Shown here in pieces: positions 12,201 through 21,826 of a stretch of 64,000 nt of DNA. Position numbers and translations under genes: made by a program. Where the stretch lies: NCBI RefSeq assembly GCF_036320965.1, contig NC_092262.1:6769072-6833071 (forward strand). Direction: 5' to 3'. A model generated the notes under the pieces. That model was not told where the DNA came from and ran no database searches. It saw only the letters and a list, made by a program, of their open reading frames with translations. How positions within the stretch are numbered: position 1 is the first letter of the stretch; each line of letters opens with the position of its first letter. The DNA comes from Panulirus ornatus. Taxonomy: Eukaryota; Arthropoda; Malacostraca; Decapoda; Palinuridae.

Positions 12201-13171
12201 CAGTATTACTGTGTTTAATACATCACATACTTTCTAAAGTACTTGTGCTTTCCTTTGTCTTTTGACATGGTGTAGGATATTCATAATTTCTTTTTGCTGT
12301 TCTCCTTTCTCCATGCCCGTCTTGGTACCCATTTTGAAGCTGGATTGCTGAAAACTTCATGGGCTCCATTTCAACTTCTCACTGTTTTTAGATCTTAAAA
12401 TTCTACCAATTACCCTGCATTGGTTAGGATGAGTCATCCTTCCAGTTACACACCATGTCATACCATTTTGATAATATTTCTGCACTATTCTTACCAACAT
12501 TTGACTGCCTCATCTACTGTTTCTGAATATTACTTGAATCTTCTTAGATGTAAGTTGATGCATGTTCCTAATGCTTAGTGGATTAGCCTATTAATGTTCT
12601 CCCGAATCTAATAACACTAAAATCTTGAAAAGTGTGTGAGTATAATGTACATACCTATTTGTATAGTATGAGGAAGGAGTTCTTCACTCATGAGCACCAT
12701 CTCTTGAACTTGTTCTGTCAAACATTTTAGATTTTTGTATACTGCCAGCAGTTACAGTTTCCTCACATAACTTGTTTGGCTCATCCACTAATCTCATACT
12801 TTAAAAGTATTTATTTCTTATTTATTCAAACAAAAGATTCGCTTAGTTTCTTTTTATGGTATTTGATGGCTCTACCTTTGCATTTAAGAAAGAGAGAGAG
12901 AGATTGTGAGAGAAAAAGGAGTAGTAACAGAGTTGTTATGGTCTGCAGGATGGAGAGATCATTGTGCACACCGCACTATAACCGAGTTAGTGTGAGTGTG
13001 GACACACGGGACGGTGCCTCCCACACCACCAGGCTCTACATGCCTTCCAAGATGGATCTCTCCTGGCGTGGAGCGCGGGACCACCAGGATGGTGACCTCC
13101 ATACTGACAGTCTTGCCTCTCCAAGGACACGCCCCTACCACTATTCGAATGGTGGCTTCCATGTCAAGTAA
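2604..13171 (+). CDS. Bestrophin-family anion channel gene, nine coding exons, complete
   Basis: Joining exons 2604-2671, 4123-4233, 4419-4590, 5043-5172, 5440-5678, 6311-6544, 9227-9421, 11622-11695 and 12949-13171 gives 1446 nt, 481 aa plus stop, with every junction in phase and every intron GT..AG. Bestrophins are pentameric calcium-activated chloride channels of the plasma membrane. Family marks seen: N-terminus [15 protein letters not shown] at 24-27, the neck motif [10 protein letters not shown] at 77-86, the RWW motif, [11 protein letters not shown] at 233-240, and the acidic calcium-clasp motif [11 protein letters not shown] at 298-308. The start is fixed by the conserved N-terminus, with a GCC just before the ATG. 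Residues up to about 330 follow the family closely. The last ~150 residues are not conserved, as is usual, and are shorter than in vertebrate BEST1. Introns hold minisatellites and a SINE. The exact paralogue is not assigned. The family call is very secure; exons 8-9 rest on phase and splice sites. Confidence 0.93.
2700..3200 (+). repeat. 23-bp minisatellite in bestrophin intron 1
   Basis: About 21 units of CACCTATACCGTCACACTTG plus TCC, with ACACTTG/ACATTTG alternating between units. Because 23 is not a multiple of three and the unit lacks stops, it opens all three + frames; these are not genes. Confidence 0.96.
3303..3340 (+). repeat. (CA)n microsatellite
   Basis: CA-rich run in bestrophin intron 1. 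Confidence 0.9.
3916..3953 (+). repeat. (GT)n microsatellite
   Basis: Perfect GT run in bestrophin intron 1, about 170 bp before exon 2. Confidence 0.95.
4123..4233 (+). CDS. Bestrophin coding exon 2
   Basis: The acceptor cccgtacag precedes it and the donor is AG|gtcagg. It encodes [17 protein letters not shown] and the rest of the first membrane helix. It completes Arg23 from exon 1 and leaves two bases for Arg60. Confidence 0.92.
4419..4590 (+). CDS. Bestrophin coding exon 3 (pore neck)
   Basis: Encodes residues 60-117, including [11 protein letters not shown] (pore-neck region), the RWW motif and PWPD. The donor is TTG|gtaagt. The neck residue equivalent to Ile76 of human BEST1 is Phe76; Phe80 and Phe84 are kept. 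Confidence 0.95.
5043..5172 (+). CDS. Bestrophin coding exon 4
   Basis: Encodes [19 protein letters not shown] and continues to YQQLIDAG. It starts after a cag acceptor and ends in phase 1 at GCAG|gtgaag. It matches the family's cytosolic helices after the second membrane segment. Confidence 0.93.
5440..5678 (+). CDS. Bestrophin coding exon 5
   Basis: Encodes residues 161-240, from [14 protein letters not shown] to SVPLVYTQ, the motif that leads into the next membrane helix. The acceptor is ccgtag and the donor CAG|gtaccg. An ungapped alignment puts Tyr207 at the position of the vertebrate cytosolic aperture residue. Confidence 0.95.
5694..5718 (+). repeat. (CA)n microsatellite
   Basis: Perfect short CA run just after the exon 5 donor. 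Confidence 0.95.
5896..6284 (+). mobile_element. SINE-like element A, full-length composite copy
   Basis: It starts CGTGTCGTAGAAGGCGACTA, passes a T-run, GGCCCAGTCTTCTGTTCTTA and the core ACGCTACCTCGCTAACGCGG, then a second module (TTACACGAAAGTGCACTTGG to CACGCGCAAAATTGTGA) and a (TA)n tail at 6250-6284. The second module occurs alone near 38.4 kb. It lies in the bestrophin intron, ending 26 bp before exon 6. Confidence 0.75.
6311..6544 (+). CDS. Bestrophin coding exon 6 (calcium clasp)
   Basis: Encodes residues 241-318 with [24 protein letters not shown] and the acidic clasp [11 protein letters not shown]. The vertebrate clasp Gln just before it (KVAEQ) is Ser295 here. Its donor GAG|gtaggt is the first of several copies made by a 51-bp tandem repeat that starts at the exon edge. 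Confidence 0.96.
6541..6750 (+). repeat. 51-bp minisatellite spanning the bestrophin exon 6 donor
   Basis: Units start at 6541, 6592, 6643 and 6694, with a partial fifth at 6745. Each begins GGAGGTAGGTGATTGGCCAG, then TGTGAGTAAAGGGGTTGTTA. The first GGAG is the last codon of exon 6; later units repeat the donor. Confidence 0.97.
6751..9226. other. Bestrophin intron 6, no gene seen
   Basis: AT-rich sequence. A short direct repeat around 7190-7290 (AAGTTTGGCACACAAGCTTAGC and a variant) is the only structure noticed. Confidence 0.6.
9227..9421 (+). CDS. Bestrophin coding exon 7
   Basis: Encodes 65 residues starting [16 protein letters not shown], the last well conserved bestrophin block. The rest is acidic and hydrophilic, ending EKFPPVLK. 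The acceptor is cttcag and the donor AAG|gtaagt, both phase 0. Confidence 0.92.
9520..9960 (+). repeat. Degenerate repeat-like stretch in bestrophin intron 7
   Basis: Short phrases such as GGTTAAGGT and GTTTATGA recur every ~50-60 bp. It may be an old minisatellite. Confidence 0.35.
10199..10366 (+). repeat. 42-bp tandem repeat, four copies
   Basis: Units at 10199, 10241, 10283 and 10325 read GGCTATGGGGTTTGTAACCT, then GTTACGTGCCAGAG with variation. It lies in bestrophin intron 7. The unit length is a multiple of three, so a frame stays open across it. Confidence 0.9.
11622..11695 (+). CDS. Bestrophin coding exon 8 (C-terminal tail)
   Basis: A 74-nt exon between a ttctacag acceptor and a strong gtatgt donor, starting in phase 0 and ending in phase 2. 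It reads [20 protein letters not shown]. The tail is not conserved, so support is phase continuity, splice sites and higher GC than the flanking intron. Confidence 0.7.
12949..13171 (+). CDS. Bestrophin coding exon 9 (terminal exon)
   Basis: It follows a ctgcag acceptor, completes the Arg codon left by exon 8, then reads [17 protein letters not shown] and ends [14 protein letters not shown]. GC content and an open frame in the required phase support it. The function of the tail is unknown. No close AATAAA was seen. Confidence 0.75.
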
Positions 13172-13803
13172 GAGGCATGCGTCTATCATCTGATGTCACA
13201 AAGCAGTATACCGGCACTTGTCTTGTGATGTCACTCTGCTGGTTTTTGTCATTAACTTTGTGATTTCTGAGTATGCTGACTTTGCCAACCTTGTAAAGTC
13301 ATCAAGTTGTCTTGCCTTACAAGCTTTGTTGGCTTTTCTTGGCATCATTGACATCACTTAGCAGACTTGTCATGCTAACCTAACAACATCACCGAGATCT
13401 CTTGTCGGTCAGATCACAAAATGTCACTAATTTGGCAAGTCTTGCCAACTCTGATTTACCAAATTGTCTTGTCAATCATCTGGCTGGAGATGTTCATATT
13501 GCCAGGTCACTGAGATATTTAGTGGCAGCTACCCTATAAAGCATTTCAGCAGTATGGTAGCACCAACTTTTTGACATCTGTGATCTAGCTGCATGCAACA
13601 GTTTTGCCATGTTGATGATATTGGCTTTGTGATGCTGAAGCGTTAGCTGACAACATCAGCTGTGATATTACTGAAGCAGTGGCTGGCACCAACTTGTATT
13701 GATAATCAGTTAAAGGATTTTTAATTGTGCTTCTTACCATAAATGATGTGATGAGAGGACATAGCAAAACTGCAAGTGAATATGTACATAATTCATGTAT
13801 ATA

Positions 13804-13869
<66 letters not shown>

Positions 13870-16190
13870 GAATTAACTAAGTTATTACATATCATGTAAT
13901 ATATAAAAAAAAGACATACTTACCATAGTGAAATTTGGCTATTTACAACTTACAGAATTTTATTGGCTGATATGAAACAATACCACATTCATGGTTACTG
14001 TACAGATAACAGTACATATCATAAGGACAGCTGAAGAATTCATACTGTCATTAGAGTAACTAAAACAAGCAGTGACCAAAACAAGAACTGATCTAGGACA
14101 TTCTATCTGATTTTTGATCACAAAAATGATGTACAGTAGTTCATCTTGTGTCCAGATGATAGATATACTAAGGGACCTTCCTCTGGTCCCCCAGCTGAAC
14201 TTGTTCTCTACCCTGAGTAAAATTTCTTGTATGTTCTTGACATGTAACAGTATGCATATACTAACAAGATTTTAGAGTAAGAAAGCCTTTGTGATGATTA
14301 ATTTGGATAGTGTTAGTTGTGGGTTGCCTCAATATTTGTGATATTGAGGAACTTTTATAATGCATCATGGTTCATTGTGCTTTTGTTTGTCCCTACTTTG
14401 TAATGATTCATGGGTTATATTAAGGTCTGTGTGGCAGTTCATTCACTATTTCAAGCATAAGTCATGGGTTATTTTGAAATTTGTGTTGGTCAAGTCTCTG
14501 TTTAGTGGTATGATGTGAATCATGCAAGTGTATTTGATGAATGAGTCAGAAATTTTTTTATGACACGTACATTTTCCAAGTATATTGATAAAAGCATTAC
14601 TTCATTGAAAGCATTGGGCTATTTTTGTATTTATAGTGTTTGAGGAACCGTTTTGTTGTGCAAGTTTTGGGTTATATGGGAGTTTATGATAGTCAATTGT
14701 TTTGTTATTTGAGTTGTGAGTTCTCCTGGTTTTTGTAACAGTCATCTTTATGGTTGTTACATTAAACTAGTATATGTTATTGTTTAGTTATCCTGGTATT
14801 TCAGATGGTTGTGCCCACAATGTATGAACAGTACAGTTATCATGGTATTTGCAGTGGCTGAGTCGGTGGTATATTAAGCATGAGATATCCTCTGGTCTGT
14901 GTTAGTCAGCTCAGTTATTGTGATTCATGGGATATCTGTAATTGTGATAGTCAGTTATAGTGATATTTAAGTCACAGTATGTGATGACTTAGTAAGACTC
15001 CTAAGTCTTGGGTTATCCTAATTTTTGTGGCAGTTGAATCATTGATGTGTAGTTGTGGGTTATCTTTACATTTGTGATAGTTGAGTAAATGAGGTGCGAG
15101 TTATGGTCTATCATATCGTCTGTAATTTATGTTGTTATATAAGGGTCTTGATTATCACGGTGATTGTGAAAAATGAGAGTGATATATATATAAATCATAG
15201 GCTCTCTTGCTATATATAATAGTCATGCAGTGACATGTGAATCATGTGCTGTCCTGGAGTTTATGATGATTGAGTCTGTGATAATGGATGTCACAGATTA
15301 TCCTGGTATGTGTTATGGTTGATTTAGTGATGTAAGAGTCAAAGCTCTTCCATTGTTTGTGACACATAAGTCATGAGCTTTTCAGGTGTTTGGGGTTATG
15401 ATAGCGATGGAAGTCCTGACCTATTAGAATACTTTTTGTTGAATGAGTGAATGTGTGTATCGTGAACAATTCTGGTGCATGTGGTTGAGTCATAGATGCA
15501 AAGAGTCCTGGGCTTCTTTCTGTGCCTGTGGTTGAGTAATTGATGTGGAAGGCACGAGATATGTTTACTGTGAATCTTTGTGGTGTACATGCTAGATACT
15601 CCCATAAAGTTGGTGTTTACTGCTGTCTAGATATCCAAAGTGCACATCATTTTATAATCATATAAGATAAAAACTCGTGAGTGCAGTGATGTAGTTGTTC
15701 CTCCTTGATCACCATATTTCAGCCCAGTACTTGTAGTCTACCTAACCAAGGAGTCTTGGCTAAGGCTCTCAGTTCAATGTTATGTATATGTAGGGCTATT
15801 TATTACTTATACTCATGTATTGAATATATCATATTGATATATGTATGTATTTATATATTATGTTACAAAGTACTTGATTGTATATTTTCTCTCTTGATTG
15901 TGGTTCTACTCTTACTGTCATGCACCAAGAAGCATCAGCTGCATTTAGCATACATTATGACTATGCTTTCTGTATAATATATCTTGACAAAGTTCAAAGT
16001 TCACAGAGGAATGGTGGACCATGTGTAAAGCTTAAAAGTGGACAACAGGCATGATTAATAGTGTTCAACTCTCTCAGGTTCTGAACATAACCCAAGGTAT
16101 CTCATATCATTTCTCTCATTTTTTTTTTTTAGTTTAGGATAACAATCATCCCTTCCTATATTACCACTTTCCAAAACAGGTCTTGAGGGA
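13172..16190. other. 3' flank of bestrophin, no gene; degenerate repeats and (TA)n
   Basis: (TA)n lies at 13800-13866. From about 14290 to 15400, phrases like AGTCATGGGTTATCCTGGT, TTTGTGATAGT and GTGATGTGA recur irregularly, suggesting an eroded minisatellite with a ~60-bp period. No coding signal was found. Confidence 0.45.
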
Positions 16191-16490
16191 AGGAGCCAAT
16201 TATGGATTCTTCCTGCAAGGCTATGTTGGTTGTTTGATACTACCACTGGGGCAGGAAATGGTGAACAATTTTGAAAATATAAGGAAAACAGAAGAGATAA
16301 AAAAGGGATCTTGATAGAGTAATGCAGGTTATGGAGAAAGGAGCCAATTAAGGATTCTTCCTCCAAGGCTCACTTGATTGTTTGTTGCTACCACAGTTAG
16401 GCAGGAAATGGTGAACAATTATGGAAATATAAGGACAACAAAAGAGAAAGAAGTAATTAATCCTTCTTGATAGTGAAATACAGTGATAAG
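16191..16490 (+). repeat. 148-bp imperfect tandem duplication
   Basis: AGGAGCCAATTATGGATTCT at 16191 recurs as AGGAGCCAATTAAGGATTCT at 16339, and homology continues through GCAGGAAATGGTGAACAATT. Confidence 0.85.
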
Positions 16491-16619
16491 GTATTTATCA
16501 TATGCTAGATAGTATCAAGTGCTATTTTCTTCATTTGCTTGTGTTCTTTACTTTGTAAGGATTAGAACCTTCAGTTACGTAAGACTGATACAAAGTATAT
16601 ACCACTAGATGACCTTCTA

Positions 16620-16761
16620 TGGTGTGGCTAGGATCGCTGACTATGAATCGTGCACAGGCCTGCCTGGGTTCAGATTCTGGGCAGGGCAGTCAACTCACAA
16701 CCACCTCAGCCATGTATCCTGCCCTCAAAACTGGGTGATAAATAGTTGCCTAGTGTAGGCT

Positions 16762-16766
<5 letters not shown>
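16620..16766 (+). mobile_element. tRNA-derived SINE candidate
   Basis: A-box-like TGGCTAGGATCGC at 16625-16637 and B-box-like GGGTTCAGATTCT at 16667-16679, about 42 bp apart, are followed by ~90 bp and a (TA)n tract. This is the layout of a Pol III promoted SINE. The adjacent LINE copy 1 begins after the TA tract. Confidence 0.5.

Positions 16767-16817
<51 letters not shown>
16766..16817 (+). repeat. (TA)n microsatellite
   Basis: Perfect TA run between the tRNA-like SINE and LINE copy 1. Confidence 0.97.
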
Positions 16818-16822
<5 letters not shown>

Positions 16823-17477
16823 AATGTGTGGAAGTCGAGAACATTATCCCGGAAAGCAAAAATGGGTATGTTTGAAGGAATAGTAGTTCCAACAATGTTG
16901 TATGGTTGCGAGGCGTGGGCTATGGATAGAGTTGTGCGTAGGAGGATGGATGTGCTGGAAATGAGATGTTTGAGGACAATGTGTGGTGTGAGGTGGTTTG
17001 ATCGAGTAAGTAACGTAAGGGTAAGAGAGATGTGTGGAAATAAAAAGAGCGTGGTTGAGAGAGCAGAAGAGGGTGTTTTGAAGTGGTTTGGGCACATGGA
17101 GAGAATGAGTGAGGAAAGATTGACCAAGAGGATATATGTGTCGGAGGTGGAGGGAACGAGGAGAAGAGGGAGACCAAATTGGAGGTGGAAAGATGGAGTG
17201 AAAAGGATTTTGTGTGATCGGGGCCTGAACATGCAGGAGGGTGAAAGGAGGGCAAGGAATAGAGTGAATTGGAGCGATGTGGTATACAGGGGTTGACGTG
17301 CTGTCAGTGGATTGAATCAAGGCATGTGAAGCGTCTGGGGTAAACCATGGAAAGCTGTGTAGGTATGTATATTTGCGTGTGTGGACGTGTGTATGTACAT
17401 GTGTATGGGGGGGGTTGGGCCATTTCTTTCGTCTGTTTCCTTGCGCTACCTCACAAACGCGGGAGACAGCGACAAAG

Positions 17478-17510
<33 letters not shown>
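16817..17510 (+). mobile_element. LINE (non-LTR retrotransposon) 3' part, copy 1
   Basis: A 5'-truncated copy with 159 open codons of the ORF2 C-terminus: MLYGCEAWAMDRVVRRRMD, MRCLRTMCGVRWFDRVSN, WFGHMERMSEERLTKRIYV, GRPNWRWKDGV. A short 3' UTR with the core GCTACCTCACAAACGCGGGA and a poly-A tract follow. It sits between two long (TA)n tracts. Confidence 0.9.

Positions 17511-17557
<47 letters not shown>
17479..17557 (+). repeat. Poly-A followed by (TA)n
   Basis: About 32 A then about 23 TA units, the tail of LINE copy 1. Confidence 0.97.
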
Positions 17558-17562
<5 letters not shown>

Positions 17563-19779
17563 GTATGGCCATCATTAGAGAATGCAATTTTGGCTACCAT
17601 GAAAAACAGATGTTAATGAAATGAGGTCAACATCCAAATGACATCTGCAATGAGTATTTTTATGTGTTATGTACGGTGGCAAAAGATTCTGAGAATGTAA
17701 AGAGCATGCTGGAACTCTGAAGATGGACACAGGTGCAACATTAGTTGTAGGGCCTCAGACACCATTCACATGTATATGATAATATTTGATAAAGTCATAG
17801 CAATGGAGATACCATGTGACCTATTCATATGTACTGAATGTCTTTATGTAAGGTACTGATGGCTGGAGGAATAGCTTATCATATCTACTCATTCTTTTTT
17901 TGATTAAGAGTTCAAGACAATATTATAACTTATTATTGCCATACCATTGTTTTTATAACCTTTTTCATAAAAAACAAATATATATTCCTGAATGAAAACT
18001 ACTCCTAGAATGGAATGACCATTCCTTGGAAGACAACCCAGAAATTATGAAGATCCATTCAGAATGGAGGACCAGTTAATGTACTAGTACCATACAATAC
18101 TCCTTACCTATTCCAAACATTGGATCAAGACAAGGAAAACAGGAAAAGGGGAAAAAATTCCCTGCAGGGAATATTAAAAGTGGAAACCTCAGATTATTGG
18201 CAAAGGAAAAGATTTTGTCTTCCTTACTGATGTTCATTGGTAAGCCTTAATCCCCTAAAAATTTGAAGTTCTGGAGTCATCATGCTTAAGTCTAAATCTA
18301 TGATTTTCTTTTTTACTTGGAAAAAAAAATGAATTTATAAAAGACTAACAATTTGCAAGGTAAGATAGAACCATTCTCTGGATGAGTTGGCCTTATCAGT
18401 ATAGAAAGTGGATGTTATGAGTCACTGTCACTAAAACAGGATTACTAAAAGAAGGCAAACACTACTCAGAAGCATGACCAGATTTTTCCCTCAATATACA
18501 GTTTTATTATCATAACATAGAACAGTGTTGCACGATAAGTGTTAACAGCCGTGAGCATTGAGCAGCCTTTAGTCATGCAACTGCAGTCAAATCTGCTATA
18601 CTGCCCACTGGTTATAAATGTAAATAACACTGATCTTCTTTAGTATGATCCATGTATGAACACATGCCTGAGCTATATCAGTATTGCTTCACACCTGTAA
18701 AGTGAGCCATCGGCTACAGCACATGCTTACACAGAAACTTCTGACCCAGCTACATTTCTGCAGCAGTGGCCTTGTAGGATAAAATACAGATACTGCCTTG
18801 TTTATTTTATTTATAAAATCATTCACATATTAAAAATACACTTCTCTGATCCATTTTGCCTACTTGAATCAGTATAACTACATACACACAGCGAACAAGT
18901 AAGTGAAATCTATCCAGTAATTCTTTCAGTTTTCAGAAAATTCAGTAAGAAGATATCGTCAAAAAAAAGGTCTTCTTATTTCAAACATTATTTGTCTGAA
19001 GAGTAATAACAGGGAAATTATTAAGACTGTGGCAATGACCCTCAAATGTCATTTCAAACAGACAAAGAATCAAAAGGTTAGAGCTGATAATGGGAAATAA
19101 AACAGGAAATAAAAGTTAGAGCAAAAAATAAAATAAGTTTGCAGTGCACAAAGTGAAGTCACCAGCAGAACTAAGCAAGACATAATCGCAATCATCTGCC
19201 ACTTAGGCCCTTTAACTGACAAAATCTCAACTCTCCATAAGAAGAGAATTACAGTATGTGATACATGGTCAGGTGATTCATAAATCAATAGCTATGTTAT
19301 TAATGAAACGAGTTTTACTAAGACCATTTTACATAGATGATAAATGTGATTGATGATATATGAAGCATAAGCTCCAACAAAATGTAAATGAAATTTTTTT
19401 TTTTTTCTTTAGCTCCATTCTTATTTACATTGGATGGATCAAGTGCATACAACTGTGCACCCCTTTTGTCAAAGTTAATCTGGCAAAGCTAGGGTCTTGA
19501 ACCCCAGCTCTGCTGACTGGAAAAAGATAGGGAAGTTCAGTTCCTTTGTACAGTCCAGTATTAATGACAGAAGTTTTAGTGAAATATGTCTTGAAAATAA
19601 AAAGTTAATGGGTAATCAAATGACAAATAACATTTTGAAAGACATGAGTGATGTGCATCAACAACACTGATAAAGCTAAACATGATGACTTTAAAAACAT
19701 TATTTACTATTTTCTCATTTTCTCTTGTCCAATAAAGGAGAACTGTGTATAAACCACCTTCAGTACAGTTCTTGACAAA
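17558..19779. other. Interval between convergent genes, no gene seen
   Basis: AT-rich sequence. A - strand AATAAA (TTTATT at 18801-18806) could serve the coiled-coil gene, but it is almost 1 kb past the stop. Confidence 0.4.
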
Positions 19780-19878
19780 TTACAATGACTGCAGCTCTGA
19801 TAAGCACTGTAGCTGATCCTCTTCTAGCTCACTCAATTTCTGTCCCACTGCTCCCACACGTGTTGTCAGCTCAGTGAT
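19780..19878 (-). CDS. Coiled-coil gene, terminal exon 11
   Basis: 32 codons plus TAA: ITELTTRVGAVGQKLSELEE to CLSELQSL. The acceptor follows a T-rich tract. It is separated from exon 10 by a 3.5 kb intron that holds a LINE copy. Confidence 0.8.
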   Translation of the reverse strand: MTELTTRVGAVGQKLSELEEDQLQCLSELQSL

Positions 19879-21795
19879 CTTGGAAAATAAGACATGTTTG
19901 TTATTCTATAATCACTTCCAAACATGAAGTTGTCCACTTAGCCTAAAAAGACAAAAGTGCTTAAACAATGTGATGTGCTACAAACCCCCAAAATTACTAT
20001 CCAGTGCAGCAAAAAAAAGATCATCCATCACCAGCTTTCAGTGAAAGTACTCTCATGCAATCCAAACAAGGCTTCCAAATCCTATCAGTTTTTTGGCTGT
20101 GCCACATCCTAAACAACTGTTAAACCTAAGCCAGCATCCATAGGCTCTTCCCATTAAGCTAGCCAAACACCTTGTTACAGTAACTAGATTTTCTTATCAC
20201 TGTAAGGACAAGTCTGCTTATGCTAATAGTCAAGCAGACACCATGTAATGCAAAATGACTCATGAGAATTTGCATCATAAACTCTTCAACTTTACTGCTT
20301 AAATAACAGAATCTCTATCCACCTTACTCAAAAATGTCTTAGTCACGTAGGTATACCACTATGCCATTCATCAGTCTCCAGTGTTGTAGCCACAGCACAT
20401 TTGTTGCAGGTCCTATTATATAATAGTCTTCAAGAGCTACTCAATCAGCCTTTGTGCTGTAGTAGGCTCACATGATATAAAGTTTTACAATGTAATGTAC
20501 AGCATTTTACCTACCTTTGGAAAAATGAGGGTTTTTCTGACACAGCTACTTTTACCCTAAATCCTACTGATTTGTATGATCAGAACTATGGTTCTCTCCA
20601 TGATGATGGAATTATCTTTGGTTGGCAAAACTCAGAAAAATCTTCATTCTTTCCTCGTATTCTCATTTCAAACTGACCTGTTCTCCCTATAGCCTGTAAA
20701 TCAACTTTCCCTTCTTTTCTGATACAAAAACTGTACTGGGCACATGTTTTCTTGCACCCACATGACTTGTTACTGCCAAGAAAGAAAGTAGATATTTAGT
20801 TGTTCATGTAAAATTATGACCAGGGATTTCCTGTAGAATTAGAAAACTAATTCAGAAGAAGAAATCTATACCTTTAGCCACTATCTTTGATATATTCTTC
20901 CCTGACATTACTCCAATCTCGTTCCAAGGCATATTTTTTCTTGATATTGGCTATTACTGAGAGTAGTGTATGTGACTCTCAAATTCAACTTTATGTAATT
21001 AACCTCAGTGACTGATAAGTTCATCATTTAATTCTGAATATTGAAAAAAGTCAATGCTAATGAAAAGACTGCCTTTTCTAATGATTTTTTCTGTTACTAC
21101 TATTAAGTGGTAATACAAATCTATGCTCTTGAAAATAATTTATGCTCTTTTTAACATGAAAATCCCGACAAGTATCTGTGTCCATTAAAGTGAACTCTTT
21201 TCCTATTTACATAGGCTAGACCAAGAGTATACAGTCTTTTTGTTCATTTATGTGCACGCTCATGTCCAGTTTAGTAATGTGTATGTGAGATACTAAGTTT
21301 TCTTTGCACACTAAGTTTTCTAGTCAACCCATCCTCATCTGTAAGCCATATCATGTTACATGGTTCAATCAATGAATCTGTCCATGTCTTTTGCAGTCTA
21401 ACACTTCTCCTTTTACCTTTGGATACACTATATCACCAAGTTATTATCTGACAAGCATCCTACATATCTCTCAAAAAAAAATTCTTATCTTTCTTGCATC
21501 TTACTTTATCTTACAGTATATCTAGTTTCTCAATTCCAACTAAAGTATGTATGTTATTCACATTTACTTTGACTATGTTTCACCTGACTCAATCTCAGAA
21601 AACTCATTTTTACACTCATACACCAGAACTAGAACGGGCATTCCATCATGCAAGTTTCATGCACACTCTCCATTAAAAGTTTTTTCAGAACTCCCAGTGC
21701 ACCTCCAATTCCTCTTCCTTATTTGGCAATAGTCTTATATTTAGCTTTCCACCCACCATCCTTTCTCATTTATAACTTCCAAATGCCTACACTCA

Positions 21796-21826
<31 letters not shown>

